From the IMG/VR virus record IMGVR_UViG_3300046001_008761, positions 1 to 20,263 of that record: a stretch of 20,263 bases of DNA. One strand, 5' to 3'. Shown one piece after another: positions 9,893-17,174 of this stretch (the stretch's first letter is position 1; the number at the start of each line of letters is the position of its first letter). The notes below the pieces were generated by a model, which saw nothing but the letters and a program-made list of their open reading frames with translations, was not told the DNA's origin and searched no databases. The position numbers and the translations under genes were made by a program. This stretch comes from a virus.

Positions 9893-10885
9893 ATGAGCGT
9901 ATTCAAACCATTTACAACTTCAGATGTTATTGTTTCTCCTTTTAAGGTAAATAAATTATTTACTTTTACAGGAAACGAGCTTACAGGCTCAAACGTACAA
10001 ATTGATAGATTTCTTGGAAAAAATATTACAGCATCTTTATGGATATCTGGTTCAAATCCTACTGGGTATATTACATCCCAATCAAGCCAATTAGTATATC
10101 GTTCTATTAGAGAACTTTATTACTCTAATTATATTGGTGGAGATGATGGAGCTCCTGCAGCAACGGCTTCATTTAATAATGATGGAACAATAACAGGTTC
10201 TGTTTATACCCCAAATTACTATAACTATTTATCAAATACTTTACCTCCAAGTAGATATTTCCCAACAGGATCAAATGAAGCTATTACAGTAATTTCAATC
10301 CCCTCAAATTTATTTGGTGAATATTTAAAACCTGGATCTGTAAGCATTTCTACAGGAAGTATAAATTTACAAGATGATGGATTAGGCAATTTATTACATG
10401 GAGTTTTAAAAGTAGGAGATGTTATTTATGAACATGGAATAGTAATTATAACTAATAGTGGAATAACAGGATCACTAGATGGATATGGATATGTGCAATA
10501 TGGATCTACATTTTATGGGGGAGATGATTATGATTTTACAAATAATTTTTATAGTGGTTCATTAACTTGTTCATTTGAAAGTACAGTTACTATCTATGAG
10601 ACCCAATATAAATGCACTATTAGAGAAAATGAATTTAATTTTTCAAATAATCCTTCTCTACTTTCAGGATCAGTAGCTATAAGTAATGGTAGTGGTAGTT
10701 CATTCCCCCAACCAGGAAGTGGAAAATTAAACGATAACGTAACAGGTTCATATTTTTCCCCATATATTACAACTGTTGGATTATATAATAATAATAAAGA
10801 ATTATTAGCGGTAGCAAAACTTGCTCAACCGTTACCTGTATCCTCTGTTACAGACACATCAATATTAATAAACTTTGATTTTTAA
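9893..10885 (+). CDS. virion structural protein, second of two tandem paralogues
   Basis: A 330-aa protein related to its upstream neighbour. Shared features are a 'KPGSVSIS' segment (146-153) matching the neighbour's 'FPGSLNLELS', a following 'DDGLGNLL' matching 'DDSLDNPV', and the C-terminal block ENEFNFSNNPSLLSGS (245-260) and YITTVGLYNNNKELLAVAKL (291-310). The N-terminus (MSVFKPFTTSDVIVSPFKVN) differs from the neighbour and resembles N-terminal blocks of other marine phage structural proteins. GDVIYEHGIVIIT (175-187) is typical beta sequence. The start is the ATG at 9893; another ATG at 9889 is in a different frame. The product is probably a tail or baseplate component. The divergent N-termini with a common C-terminus suggest different docking sites and a common distal or trimerising part. 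Confidence 0.65.
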   Translation: MSVFKPFTTSDVIVSPFKVNKLFTFTGNELTGSNVQIDRFLGKNITASLWISGSNPTGYITSQSSQLVYRSIRELYYSNYIGGDDGAPAATASFNNDGTITGSVYTPNYYNYLSNTLPPSRYFPTGSNEAITVISIPSNLFGEYLKPGSVSISTGSINLQDDGLGNLLHGVLKVGDVIYEHGIVIITNSGITGSLDGYGYVQYGSTFYGGDDYDFTNNFYSGSLTCSFESTVTIYETQYKCTIRENEFNFSNNPSLLSGSVAISNGSGSSFPQPGSGKLNDNVTGSYFSPYITTVGLYNNNKELLAVAKLAQPLPVSSVTDTSILINFDF

Positions 10886-10890
10886 AATTT

Positions 10891-11349
10891 ATGTCAAATT
10901 GGTTATATAAAGATAAAAGAATACAAGACATAACAGATTTTCCCCAAGGAACCTATGGTTTTATTTATATTTCTGTTCATATCCCTACTGGTAAATCCTA
11001 TTTAGGTAAAAAATCTTTATATCACAATGTAAAGAAAAAACTAGGTAAAAAAGAATTAGCTGAACAACCTGTAACTAGAGGAAGAACATCTCTTACAAAA
11101 CAAATCATAAAAGAATCCGACTGGAAAACTTACTATGGCTCAGCAAAACCTATACTTGAACTTATAAAATTAGGAAAACAAAAAGATTTTGACCGTAAAA
11201 TTTTATGTGTTGTTCCAAATAAAAAATTATTGACATACTATGAATGTAAATATTTATTTAAATTAGGTGTTTTAGAAAATCCAAACGATTGGATAAATGA
11301 TAATATTTTAGGAAAGTTTTTTCGAAAAGACTTTGTTCCCCAAGATTAA
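10891..11349 (+). CDS. SegE-like GIY-YIG endonuclease
   Basis: A 152-aa protein fitting the SegE-like branch of the GIY-YIG nuclease superfamily, which cuts DNA and is often free-standing homing or exclusion machinery in T4-like phages. The GIY and YIG elements appear as FIY (24-26) and YLG (37-39), ten residues apart, in GFIYISVHIPTGKSYLGKK. Next comes ESDWKTYYGSAKPILELI (74-91), the conserved 'ESDW..YyGS' segment of the family, then a Lys/Arg-containing strand and TYYECKYLF, which supplies the candidate metal-binding Glu. Length is normal for a single nuclease domain; no separate DNA-binding domain is present. It sits exactly at the border between structural and replication genes, a typical place for a mobile nuclease, but its tight spacing (5 bases after the upstream gene) makes it look integrated in the operon. 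Confidence 0.8.
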   Translation: MSNWLYKDKRIQDITDFPQGTYGFIYISVHIPTGKSYLGKKSLYHNVKKKLGKKELAEQPVTRGRTSLTKQIIKESDWKTYYGSAKPILELIKLGKQKDFDRKILCVVPNKKLLTYYECKYLFKLGVLENPNDWINDNILGKFFRKDFVPQD

Positions 11350-11366
11350 TATTGTATCTTACATTT

Positions 11367-12296
11367 ATGGTAAATGAATTACTAGTTAATTTAGTTAATT
11401 CTGTTCTAGGAGCAGGCAAACGTACTGCAAGAGGAAATCAATCTTATACTTGTCCTTTTTGCCATCACCACAAACCCAAACTTGAAGTTAATTTTACTGA
11501 AAATAAAGATGGCATAAATCAATGGGCTTGCTGGACATGTAGTAAAAAAGGAAAATCAATAAAAAGTCTTTTTAATCAAATTAAAGTTGATGCTAATCAC
11601 TTTCATGAATTAAGTAAATTAGTTAAAAATGTATCTTTACATAATATAGGTGAATCAACCTCAACTACATTAGAATTACCAAAAGAATTTAAAACATTTA
11701 CAAATAGTAAGGATATTGTAGCAAGACATGCTTGGTCTTACCTTAAAAAAAGAAATATAACTCAACAGGATATCTTAAAGTATAATATTGGTTACTGCAA
11801 TTCAGGCCAATATAATAATATGATAGTTATACCATCATATGATAGCACCGGTAAATTAAATTATTTTACCGCTAGATCATTCGAACCAAATCCCTACACC
11901 AAGTACCGCAACCCAGAAACGTCTCGCGATATTATACCGTTAGAACTGTTTATTAACTGGGATTTACCTATTATATTATGTGAAGGGCCATTTGATGCTA
12001 TGGCAATAAAACGAAATGCGGTTCCATTATTTGGAAAAAATATTCAACCTAGTTTAATGAAAAAATTAGTTGAATCAAAAGTACAAAAAATATATATTGC
12101 TTTAGATAACGATGCTATAAAGCAAGCACTTAGATTTTGTGAACAACTCTTAGATGTTGGAAAGGAAGTTTATTTAGTAGAATTACAAGGGAAAGACCCT
12201 AGTGAATTAGGTTTTGAAAATTTTACAAAACTAATACAAACAGTGTCTCCATTAACACAATATAAACTTATGGAGAAGAAATTATCAACCATATGA
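11367..12296 (+). CDS. DNA primase, T4 gp61-like (zinc finger plus Toprim)
   Basis: A 309-aa protein that should make RNA primers for lagging-strand synthesis together with a replicative helicase. The N-terminus holds a zinc-binding module: C29-P-F-C32-H-H-H and C55-W-T-C58. The C-terminal half has a Toprim fold with the catalytic Glu in LCEGPFDAMA (E206) and the metal-binding pair in ALDNDA (D247, D249). A TARSFEPNPYTKYRNP segment (168-183) precedes it, as in phage and DnaG-type primases. Length is close to T4 gp61. I chose the ATG at 11367 over the TTG at 11352 because the family domain starts just after it and TTG is not otherwise used here. The last 4 bases overlap the next gene (ATGA), suggesting coupled synthesis with the nuclease. 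Confidence 0.85.
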   Translation: MVNELLVNLVNSVLGAGKRTARGNQSYTCPFCHHHKPKLEVNFTENKDGINQWACWTCSKKGKSIKSLFNQIKVDANHFHELSKLVKNVSLHNIGESTSTTLELPKEFKTFTNSKDIVARHAWSYLKKRNITQQDILKYNIGYCNSGQYNNMIVIPSYDSTGKLNYFTARSFEPNPYTKYRNPETSRDIIPLELFINWDLPIILCEGPFDAMAIKRNAVPLFGKNIQPSLMKKLVESKVQKIYIALDNDAIKQALRFCEQLLDVGKEVYLVELQGKDPSELGFENFTKLIQTVSPLTQYKLMEKKLSTI

Positions 12297-13066
12297 CAAA
12301 AAGAAACATTAAAAGATCTTATAATAGAATCTTAGAAATTTCAGAAGATGCAAAACAAATAACATTACCAGATTCAAGATATTATCGTAGAAATGGTAAA
12401 TATTACCCCTCTATTACTTATGTTTTAAGTTATTACCCAAAAGGCAAATTTTTTGAAAATTGGCTTAAACAAGTAGGATTTGCCTCAGAACACATTGTAA
12501 AAAAAGCAGGTGAAGAAGGTACTCAAGTGCATGAAATGATTGAAGAGTATTTAAACGGAAAAGAACTTAACTTTTTATCCCCAAGTGGAACTCCATTATT
12601 TAATCCAGATGTATGGCAAATGTTTTTACGTTTTGTAGATTTTTGGGAAGAATATAAGCCAACCCTAATTGAAGCAGAAGTGCATTTATTTTCAGATGAA
12701 ATAAAAGTAGCAGGTACTTGTGATATGGTTTGCGAAATTAATGGTGAAATTTGGATTATTGACTTTAAAACATCAAATAATTTACAAACAACATATGACT
12801 TACAAACTGCAATTTATGGTAAATGCTATGAAGAATGTTTTGGTAAAAAAGCAGATCGTTACGGAATTTTATGGTTAAAATCAAGCAAACGTAAAAGTGC
12901 TAAAGATAAAATACAAGGTAAAGGATGGGAAATGTATGAATCATCTCGTACACAAGAGGAAAATATTGATATTTTCTTAACAGTTAAAAAATTATTTGAT
13001 TTAGAAAATCCAACTCACTCACCAATATTTACTGAATTTAAAACTAGCGTTAAGCGAGAGTTGTAA
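12293..13066 (+). CDS. PD-(D/E)XK nuclease, RecB/Cas4-like exonuclease
   Basis: A 257-aa protein with the ordered motifs of RecB/Cas4-type nucleases: a His in EEGTQVHEMIEEYL (H80), an acidic strand IEAEVHLF (E129), the Asp in GTCDMV (D144), the D-x-K pair in WIIDFKTS (D157, K159) and the Q-x3-Y motif in DLQTAIYG (Q171, Y175). These residues form the two-metal active site that degrades or resects DNA ends. I see no four-Cys iron-sulphur cluster arrangement like that of Cas4, so a RecB-type or phage-exonuclease-like single domain is more likely. Start overlap with the primase (ATGA) argues for a shared job in replication or recombination. Whether it has single-strand or double-strand polarity cannot be told. 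Confidence 0.85.
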   Translation: MTKRNIKRSYNRILEISEDAKQITLPDSRYYRRNGKYYPSITYVLSYYPKGKFFENWLKQVGFASEHIVKKAGEEGTQVHEMIEEYLNGKELNFLSPSGTPLFNPDVWQMFLRFVDFWEEYKPTLIEAEVHLFSDEIKVAGTCDMVCEINGEIWIIDFKTSNNLQTTYDLQTAIYGKCYEECFGKKADRYGILWLKSSKRKSAKDKIQGKGWEMYESSRTQEENIDIFLTVKKLFDLENPTHSPIFTEFKTSVKREL

Positions 13067-13077
13067 TATGTATAATT

Positions 13078-13878
13078 ATGATAAGTCTTATCCAATTATT
13101 AAAGGAAGTGCAAGATAGTCCTAAAGCTATTATATTAGCGGGGGCACCAGGATCTGGAAAAGGAACTATTCTAAGAGATTTAAACTTAAGTAAATTTAAA
13201 ATTCTTAACATTGATGATACTATAGCAGCTTTATCAAAACAAGATCAATTTACACTAAACCAAAAAACAGCAGATTCCGAAGATAGAAGTAAATTTATGT
13301 CGGCAATGCAAACTGCTGCAAAACAATTAAAAACCCAAGATTTACCTCAAACTATATTAAATAAAGAATCATTTATTTTAGATGGTACGGCTTCATCTCC
13401 AAACCAAACTTTAAAACTAAAATCCCAACTTGAAGAAGCGGGATATAAAGTAATGATGTTATATGTTTATACTGAACTAGAAACATCTTTAAAACGCAAT
13501 GAAGAACGATTTGAAAAATCAGGTGGAGAAGATAGAAGTTTACTTCCTGGTGCTGTATTAGGAACATGGCTTATGGTAGCTAAAAATTTTCCTTTATATC
13601 AACAATTATTTGGTAATAACTTTGTATCTGTATCCAATACTGGTAATGAAGAAACATTAAAAGATATTGATCAAATTATTCAAAAGTATGTTACTCCATT
13701 TGATCCAAAAGATCCAAAACAAAAAACTGAAAAAGAACAAGAAAAATCTAATAAATTAAAAGAAAAATTAAATATAGAAATTCAAAATTTCCTTGATTCT
13801 AATCTAGCTCAAAATATTATAAACTCCTCTGTTTCCAAAGAAGAAGCTCAATCTAAAATAAATGAATTCATTAGTTAA
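13078..13878 (+). CDS. P-loop kinase, zeta-toxin-like, with capsid-targeting-like N-terminus
   Basis: A 266-aa protein. Walker A is GAPGSGKGT (22-30, K28). NIDD (44-47) is the likely substrate/metal-binding acidic element, FILDGT (99-104) is Walker-B-like, and LKRNEERF (138-145) supplies lid-type arginines. The layout fits small P-loop kinases related to zeta toxins and nucleotide kinases; the substrate is not identifiable. Residues 1-10 (MISLIQLLKE) form a short hydrophobic helix ending in L-K-E directly before the catalytic domain, a pattern repeated in several neighbours. Residues 208-266 are a highly charged, probably helical tail. The 3' end overlaps the next start by 17 bases. Zeta-type toxins act on UDP-sugars, but no antitoxin gene is seen nearby, so a toxin role is unproven. 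Confidence 0.7.
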   Translation: MISLIQLLKEVQDSPKAIILAGAPGSGKGTILRDLNLSKFKILNIDDTIAALSKQDQFTLNQKTADSEDRSKFMSAMQTAAKQLKTQDLPQTILNKESFILDGTASSPNQTLKLKSQLEEAGYKVMMLYVYTELETSLKRNEERFEKSGGEDRSLLPGAVLGTWLMVAKNFPLYQQLFGNNFVSVSNTGNEETLKDIDQIIQKYVTPFDPKDPKQKTEKEQEKSNKLKEKLNIEIQNFLDSNLAQNIINSSVSKEEAQSKINEFIS

Positions 13879-15382
13879 ATCACTTATATTTCCACTTTTA
13901 GAATCTGAACAAAAAGGTGTTGCTTTAATCCCTGGTGGTTTTAAACCCCCAACTATAGGACATTTTGTATTAGTTGATGAAGTAGCACAAAATCCAAATT
14001 TTGATAAAGTAATTGTTTTAATAGGCCATAAAATAAGAGATGGTGTAACTAAAGAAGAAAGTTTAGCAGTATGGGATATCTATAAAAAATACCTTCCCTC
14101 TAACGTTGAAATTAAAACTTCAGATAACTCTTCACCTATTGCAGATATTAGCTCACTTATAAAAAACAACCCATCCACATATTTTTACCCAGTAGTGGGT
14201 ATTAGAGGTGAAATGGATTTAGGTGATATAAAACGATTTGATAGTTTAGAAGGTAAATATCCTAACTTTAAAACAATAGTAATTAAAACAGAAGAAGGTA
14301 AAGATCGAGTTAGTGGAACAAAAACAAGAGCTGCTTTAATTAGTGGTGAAAAAGACAAATTTCAATCATATCTTCCAACTGAATTATCACAAGAAGAAAA
14401 AGATGGGATTTGGTCTATTTTAACTAAAACCCCACTAAATGAAATAAAGTATGCTGAACCTAGCAAATTTGATTATCCAAAACAACTAAAAGCACTTACT
14501 GAATTTATGTTAGATAAGGGAATGAATATTAAACCTTTACCTAAAGTAAAATTTATAGAAGATGATGTTGAAAATGCTAGGAATTTTTTTGGTAAAACGG
14601 CGTATTACGATCGGAATCAACGCGTTATAGTACTTTATACAATGGATCGTCATCCAAAAGACATTATGCGTTCATTTGCGCACGAAATGATTCACCACAT
14701 GCAAAACTGTGAAGATCGTTTAAATGGTATTTCTACTCAAGACACAAACGAAGAAGGTGATTTGCCTGAAATTGAAAGAGAAGCATATGAAAAAGGAAAT
14801 ATGACTTTCCGAAACTGGACAGATACATTAACTGAAGGTGTATTTGAAGATAGAATTGAATGTGATAATTGTGGGTGGAGTTGGAAAATAAAAGATGGTG
14901 GAGATGACTTATATGTTTGTCATAAGTGTGGTACTAATAATACACCTAAACCATTAAACGAAGAAAAAGAAGAGGATAATGGCACTTTATTATATAAAAG
15001 CATATTTAAACCAGATATAAACATATTAGTTGCTTTTGGAAATTATGAAAATTATAAAATTTTAAAACCTTTATTTAATAAATATGGATATGGTTTTTAT
15101 TCCCCAGAAGATAAAACAATAATTCTTAATGGTGAACGTTTTATAAATTCTAATTTAGATTTTAGGGATTTTAAATTTGTTGAAGCACACGAAATAACCC
15201 ATTTACTTTTAGGACATACAGGACCATATTCTGAAGAAGATGAAATGGATGCTGATTTAGGAGCATATATTTTATTAAAAAATAAAAAGTTATCAACAGA
15301 TAGACTTGTAAACGAATTTGAAAATAGACATGGTGTACCATTTACTGAAGAATTACTTGAACGAGTAAAAAATAGGTTGTAA
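13862..15382 (+). CDS. four-module fusion: nucleotidyltransferase, zincin, zinc ribbon, second ImmA-like zincin
   Basis: A 506-aa protein with four recognisable modules. (1) Residues 19-190 are a cytidylyltransferase/NMNAT-like fold: GGFKPPTIGHF (25-35) gives the (H/T)-x-G-H motif as T31-I-G-H34, and SGTKTRAAL (151-159) is the C-terminal substrate-binding loop. (2) Residues about 196-320 form a zincin: AHEMIHHMQN (H274, E275, H278), with a candidate third ligand in EIEREAYE (303-310). (3) Residues 334-357 form a zinc ribbon, C334-x2-C337 and C353-x2-C356. (4) Residues about 375-506 form a second zincin with HEITHLLLGH (H443, E444, H447) and EMDADLGA, the arrangement of ImmA/IrrE-type peptidases. 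L-x-E tripeptides lie at the borders: LLE 12-14, LNE 192-194, LTE 323-325 and LNE 365-367. No frameshift is visible. Possibly a polyprotein; the nucleotide substrate and protease targets are unknown. Confidence 0.75.
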   Translation: MNSLVKSLIFPLLESEQKGVALIPGGFKPPTIGHFVLVDEVAQNPNFDKVIVLIGHKIRDGVTKEESLAVWDIYKKYLPSNVEIKTSDNSSPIADISSLIKNNPSTYFYPVVGIRGEMDLGDIKRFDSLEGKYPNFKTIVIKTEEGKDRVSGTKTRAALISGEKDKFQSYLPTELSQEEKDGIWSILTKTPLNEIKYAEPSKFDYPKQLKALTEFMLDKGMNIKPLPKVKFIEDDVENARNFFGKTAYYDRNQRVIVLYTMDRHPKDIMRSFAHEMIHHMQNCEDRLNGISTQDTNEEGDLPEIEREAYEKGNMTFRNWTDTLTEGVFEDRIECDNCGWSWKIKDGGDDLYVCHKCGTNNTPKPLNEEKEEDNGTLLYKSIFKPDINILVAFGNYENYKILKPLFNKYGYGFYSPEDKTIILNGERFINSNLDFRDFKFVEAHEITHLLLGHTGPYSEEDEMDADLGAYILLKNKKLSTDRLVNEFENRHGVPFTEELLERVKNRL

Positions 15383-15400
15383 ATTTATTAAAATTAATAC

Positions 15401-15964
15401 ATGAAAAAAATACCAACTTTACTTGACTTATATGAAGCAATCAAACCATACACTATATATTGTGATATGGATGGTGTGCTTTGTGATTTCGATCAAGGAT
15501 ATGAAAAGTTAACAGGAGAATCTACAGATGAAGCTAATGCTAAAGGTAAATCTTATTTTTGGAAACTTTTTAGAGAAAGCGTTGGAAAAAATGAAAAAGA
15601 TTTTTGGGCTAACTTACCATGGCAACCGGGAGGAGAAGAACTTTGGAATCATATTAAATCTTCTTCCCCAAATATCCTATCAGCTCCCGCAGTAGATTTT
15701 AATTTACCTCAAGACCAACAATTAAATCCCGAATTCAACCAAGCTATTCAAGGTAAAAAAGAATGGATTTCTAAACACCTTAATGGTGTAAATAAAGAAA
15801 TATTTGTTCCTGCTCCTCAAAAATCAACATTTGCAACATCAAAGCATATACTTATAGACGATATGCAAAAAAATATAGATGCTTGGAAGGCAGCTGGTGG
15901 TAAAGCAATTTTACATACTTCTGCTTCAAAAACTATAGAAGCTCTTAAAAAATACGATTTATAA
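15401..15964 (+). CDS. HAD-superfamily 5'-nucleotidase-like phosphatase
   Basis: A 187-aa protein of the HAD superfamily, closest in pattern to 5'(3')-deoxyribonucleotidases (NT5C type). Motif I is YCDMDGVLCDF with nucleophile D22 and acid/base D24. The motif II Ser is probably in NILSAPA (S94). Motif III Lys is probably in KST near 141. Motif IV is HILIDDM with D153 and D154. The insert between motif I and II (about 35-80, including FWANLPWQPG) is the cap that contacts the nucleotide in this family. The N-terminal MKKIPTLLDLYE is an extra hydrophobic helix ending L-Y-E, directly before motif I. The protein would dephosphorylate nucleoside monophosphates, in line with the kinase and nucleotidyltransferase upstream. 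It abuts the next gene with no gap. Confidence 0.8.
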   Translation: MKKIPTLLDLYEAIKPYTIYCDMDGVLCDFDQGYEKLTGESTDEANAKGKSYFWKLFRESVGKNEKDFWANLPWQPGGEELWNHIKSSSPNILSAPAVDFNLPQDQQLNPEFNQAIQGKKEWISKHLNGVNKEIFVPAPQKSTFATSKHILIDDMQKNIDAWKAAGGKAILHTSASKTIEALKKYDL

Positions 15965-16537
15965 ATGTCAGATTCAGTTTTAAAAAAAGAATTTCAAAAA
16001 AAAGACGTTGAACGTTTACGTAACCTTGTTAAAGGTAAATATGGAGACAGAACAACTGTTGGAATAGGTTATAGTAAAACTCCTGAAGGAGAACATAAAG
16101 AAGGTGACATTTGGAAATCAGATGGTAAAGAATGGACTATCAAAGATGGTTTAAAAGAAAATATTACTAAATTAGATAAATTTAAAAATCTATCTATTCC
16201 TATATTTTGTCCAAAATGTAAACAAAACATGGACAAACAATTAGACATACACTATTTTAAATCTTATGGTGAATGTTTAGATTGTAGAGCTACAACAGAA
16301 ACCCAACTAAAAGTATCTGGAAAGTGGGAAAATTATGTAAATCAAACATTTAATAAAGAAATTGATCTTCATATAGAAGATTATAAAAGTTTCATGGATA
16401 ATAAGTTGTCAGAAAGTAATAATGGCTTTGTAACAGAAGCTGGTGATGTGCAAAAATGGGTCGGTGGGATTGATAAAGATCGTGCATTAAAGGCTATGGA
16501 AGAATCTATTAATTATTTAAATTCACTTAAAAAATGA
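15965..16537 (+). CDS. conserved phage zinc-ribbon protein, function unknown
   Basis: A 190-aa protein. Residues about 14-70 are a conserved block (RNLVKGKYGDRTTVGIGYSK, EHKEGDIWKSDGKEWTIKDG) that I recognise from hypothetical proteins of T4-like marine phages. Residues 82-107 form a zinc ribbon, C82-x2-C85 and C104-x2-C107. The C-terminus (about 150-190) is separate in character: after KLSE (147-150) and a linker, DVQKWVGGIDKDRALKAMEE begins a small helical segment. The protein is probably soluble and nucleic-acid or protein binding, by the ribbon. It starts 1 base after the HAD gene stop and overlaps the following gene by 4 bases, so it is made as part of the same transcript. Confidence 0.6.
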   Translation: MSDSVLKKEFQKKDVERLRNLVKGKYGDRTTVGIGYSKTPEGEHKEGDIWKSDGKEWTIKDGLKENITKLDKFKNLSIPIFCPKCKQNMDKQLDIHYFKSYGECLDCRATTETQLKVSGKWENYVNQTFNKEIDLHIEDYKSFMDNKLSESNNGFVTEAGDVQKWVGGIDKDRALKAMEESINYLNSLKK

Positions 16538-17154
16538 CAACAACTGTATTTACAACAATTTTAGTAGCATTAATAACTGCTGTACTAGGTCCTATTATAG
16601 TAGCTTGGTTTAAACTAAAAATGGAAAAAAAATCCCAAAATACTTTAATGTTTGATGCTCTTGAAACTTCAACTTTAGTAGATAATCAACTTGAAATTGT
16701 ACTAGAAGAACTAGAATGTGATAGAGTATGGATTGCCCAATTCCATAACGGAGGTCATTTTTACCCTACAGGTAAATCCATTCAGAAATTTTCTATATTT
16801 TACGAAAAATGTACCCCTGAAACTCCAAACATACAAGGTACATTTCAAAATATTCCTGTATCTTTATTTCCTAGAGTACTTTCTAAAGTATATAAAGACA
16901 ATGAACTGTATGTTTCTGATGTAGAAAATGATGAGGATACATATGGGTTAGAATTTTTTACTAACCAATGCGGTACTAAATCAGCTTGCATAGTGGGCTT
17001 ACATAGTTTAGATGACCATTTAATAGGAATAATGGGGATATCATTTAAAGAACCACATCATTTAGAAAAAGATAAATGGATATTCCTTAGACAAAAAGTA
17101 GGAGTTATAGGAACATTACTTTCTGAATATTTATACGCGACAAACAAAAAATAA
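16534..17154 (+). CDS. membrane-anchored GAF-like protein
   Basis: A 206-aa protein with one N-terminal transmembrane helix (about 5-26) followed by a basic stretch (KLKMEKK), which by the positive-inside rule places the C-terminal domain in the cytoplasm. Residues about 40-200 look like a GAF-type sensory domain: a first helix with LVDNQLEIVLEEL, the strand DRVWIAQFHNGG (63-74), a variable ligand-side segment with many Tyr/Phe, and the last strands KSACIVGLHSLDDHLIGIMG (149-168) before a C-terminal helix. GAF domains bind small molecules such as cyclic nucleotides. No catalytic effector domain is fused. A role in sensing host state, lysis timing or superinfection exclusion is possible, and none is shown. 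It overlaps the upstream gene by an ATGA junction. Confidence 0.6.
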   Translation: MTTTVFTTILVALITAVLGPIIVAWFKLKMEKKSQNTLMFDALETSTLVDNQLEIVLEELECDRVWIAQFHNGGHFYPTGKSIQKFSIFYEKCTPETPNIQGTFQNIPVSLFPRVLSKVYKDNELYVSDVENDEDTYGLEFFTNQCGTKSACIVGLHSLDDHLIGIMGISFKEPHHLEKDKWIFLRQKVGVIGTLLSEYLYATNKK

Positions 17155-17158
17155 TTTA

Positions 17159-17174
17159 ATATTTATTATAAAAT
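17159..17174 (+). promoter_or_regulatory. AT-rich candidate promoter motif, copy 2
   Basis: The 18-base gap before the acidic-protein gene contains ATATTTATTATAAAAT, one mismatch from the copy at 267-282. Its last two bases are the first two of the ATG at 17173, so a promoter here would give a leaderless or nearly leaderless message, or the element acts in translation. Confidence 0.22.

Noticed and set aside
11352-11366. TTG start for the primase
   Set aside because: The ATG at 11367 leaves the full zinc-finger domain and is the usual start type here.
13078-13878. Toxin-antitoxin system based on the zeta-like kinase
   Set aside because: No epsilon-like antitoxin or any small partner gene lies next to it; the neighbours are other enzymes in one operon.
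16718-16924. Out-of-frame + strand open frame of 68 codons
   Set aside because: It is a shadow of the GAF-like gene without its own leader or recognisable product.
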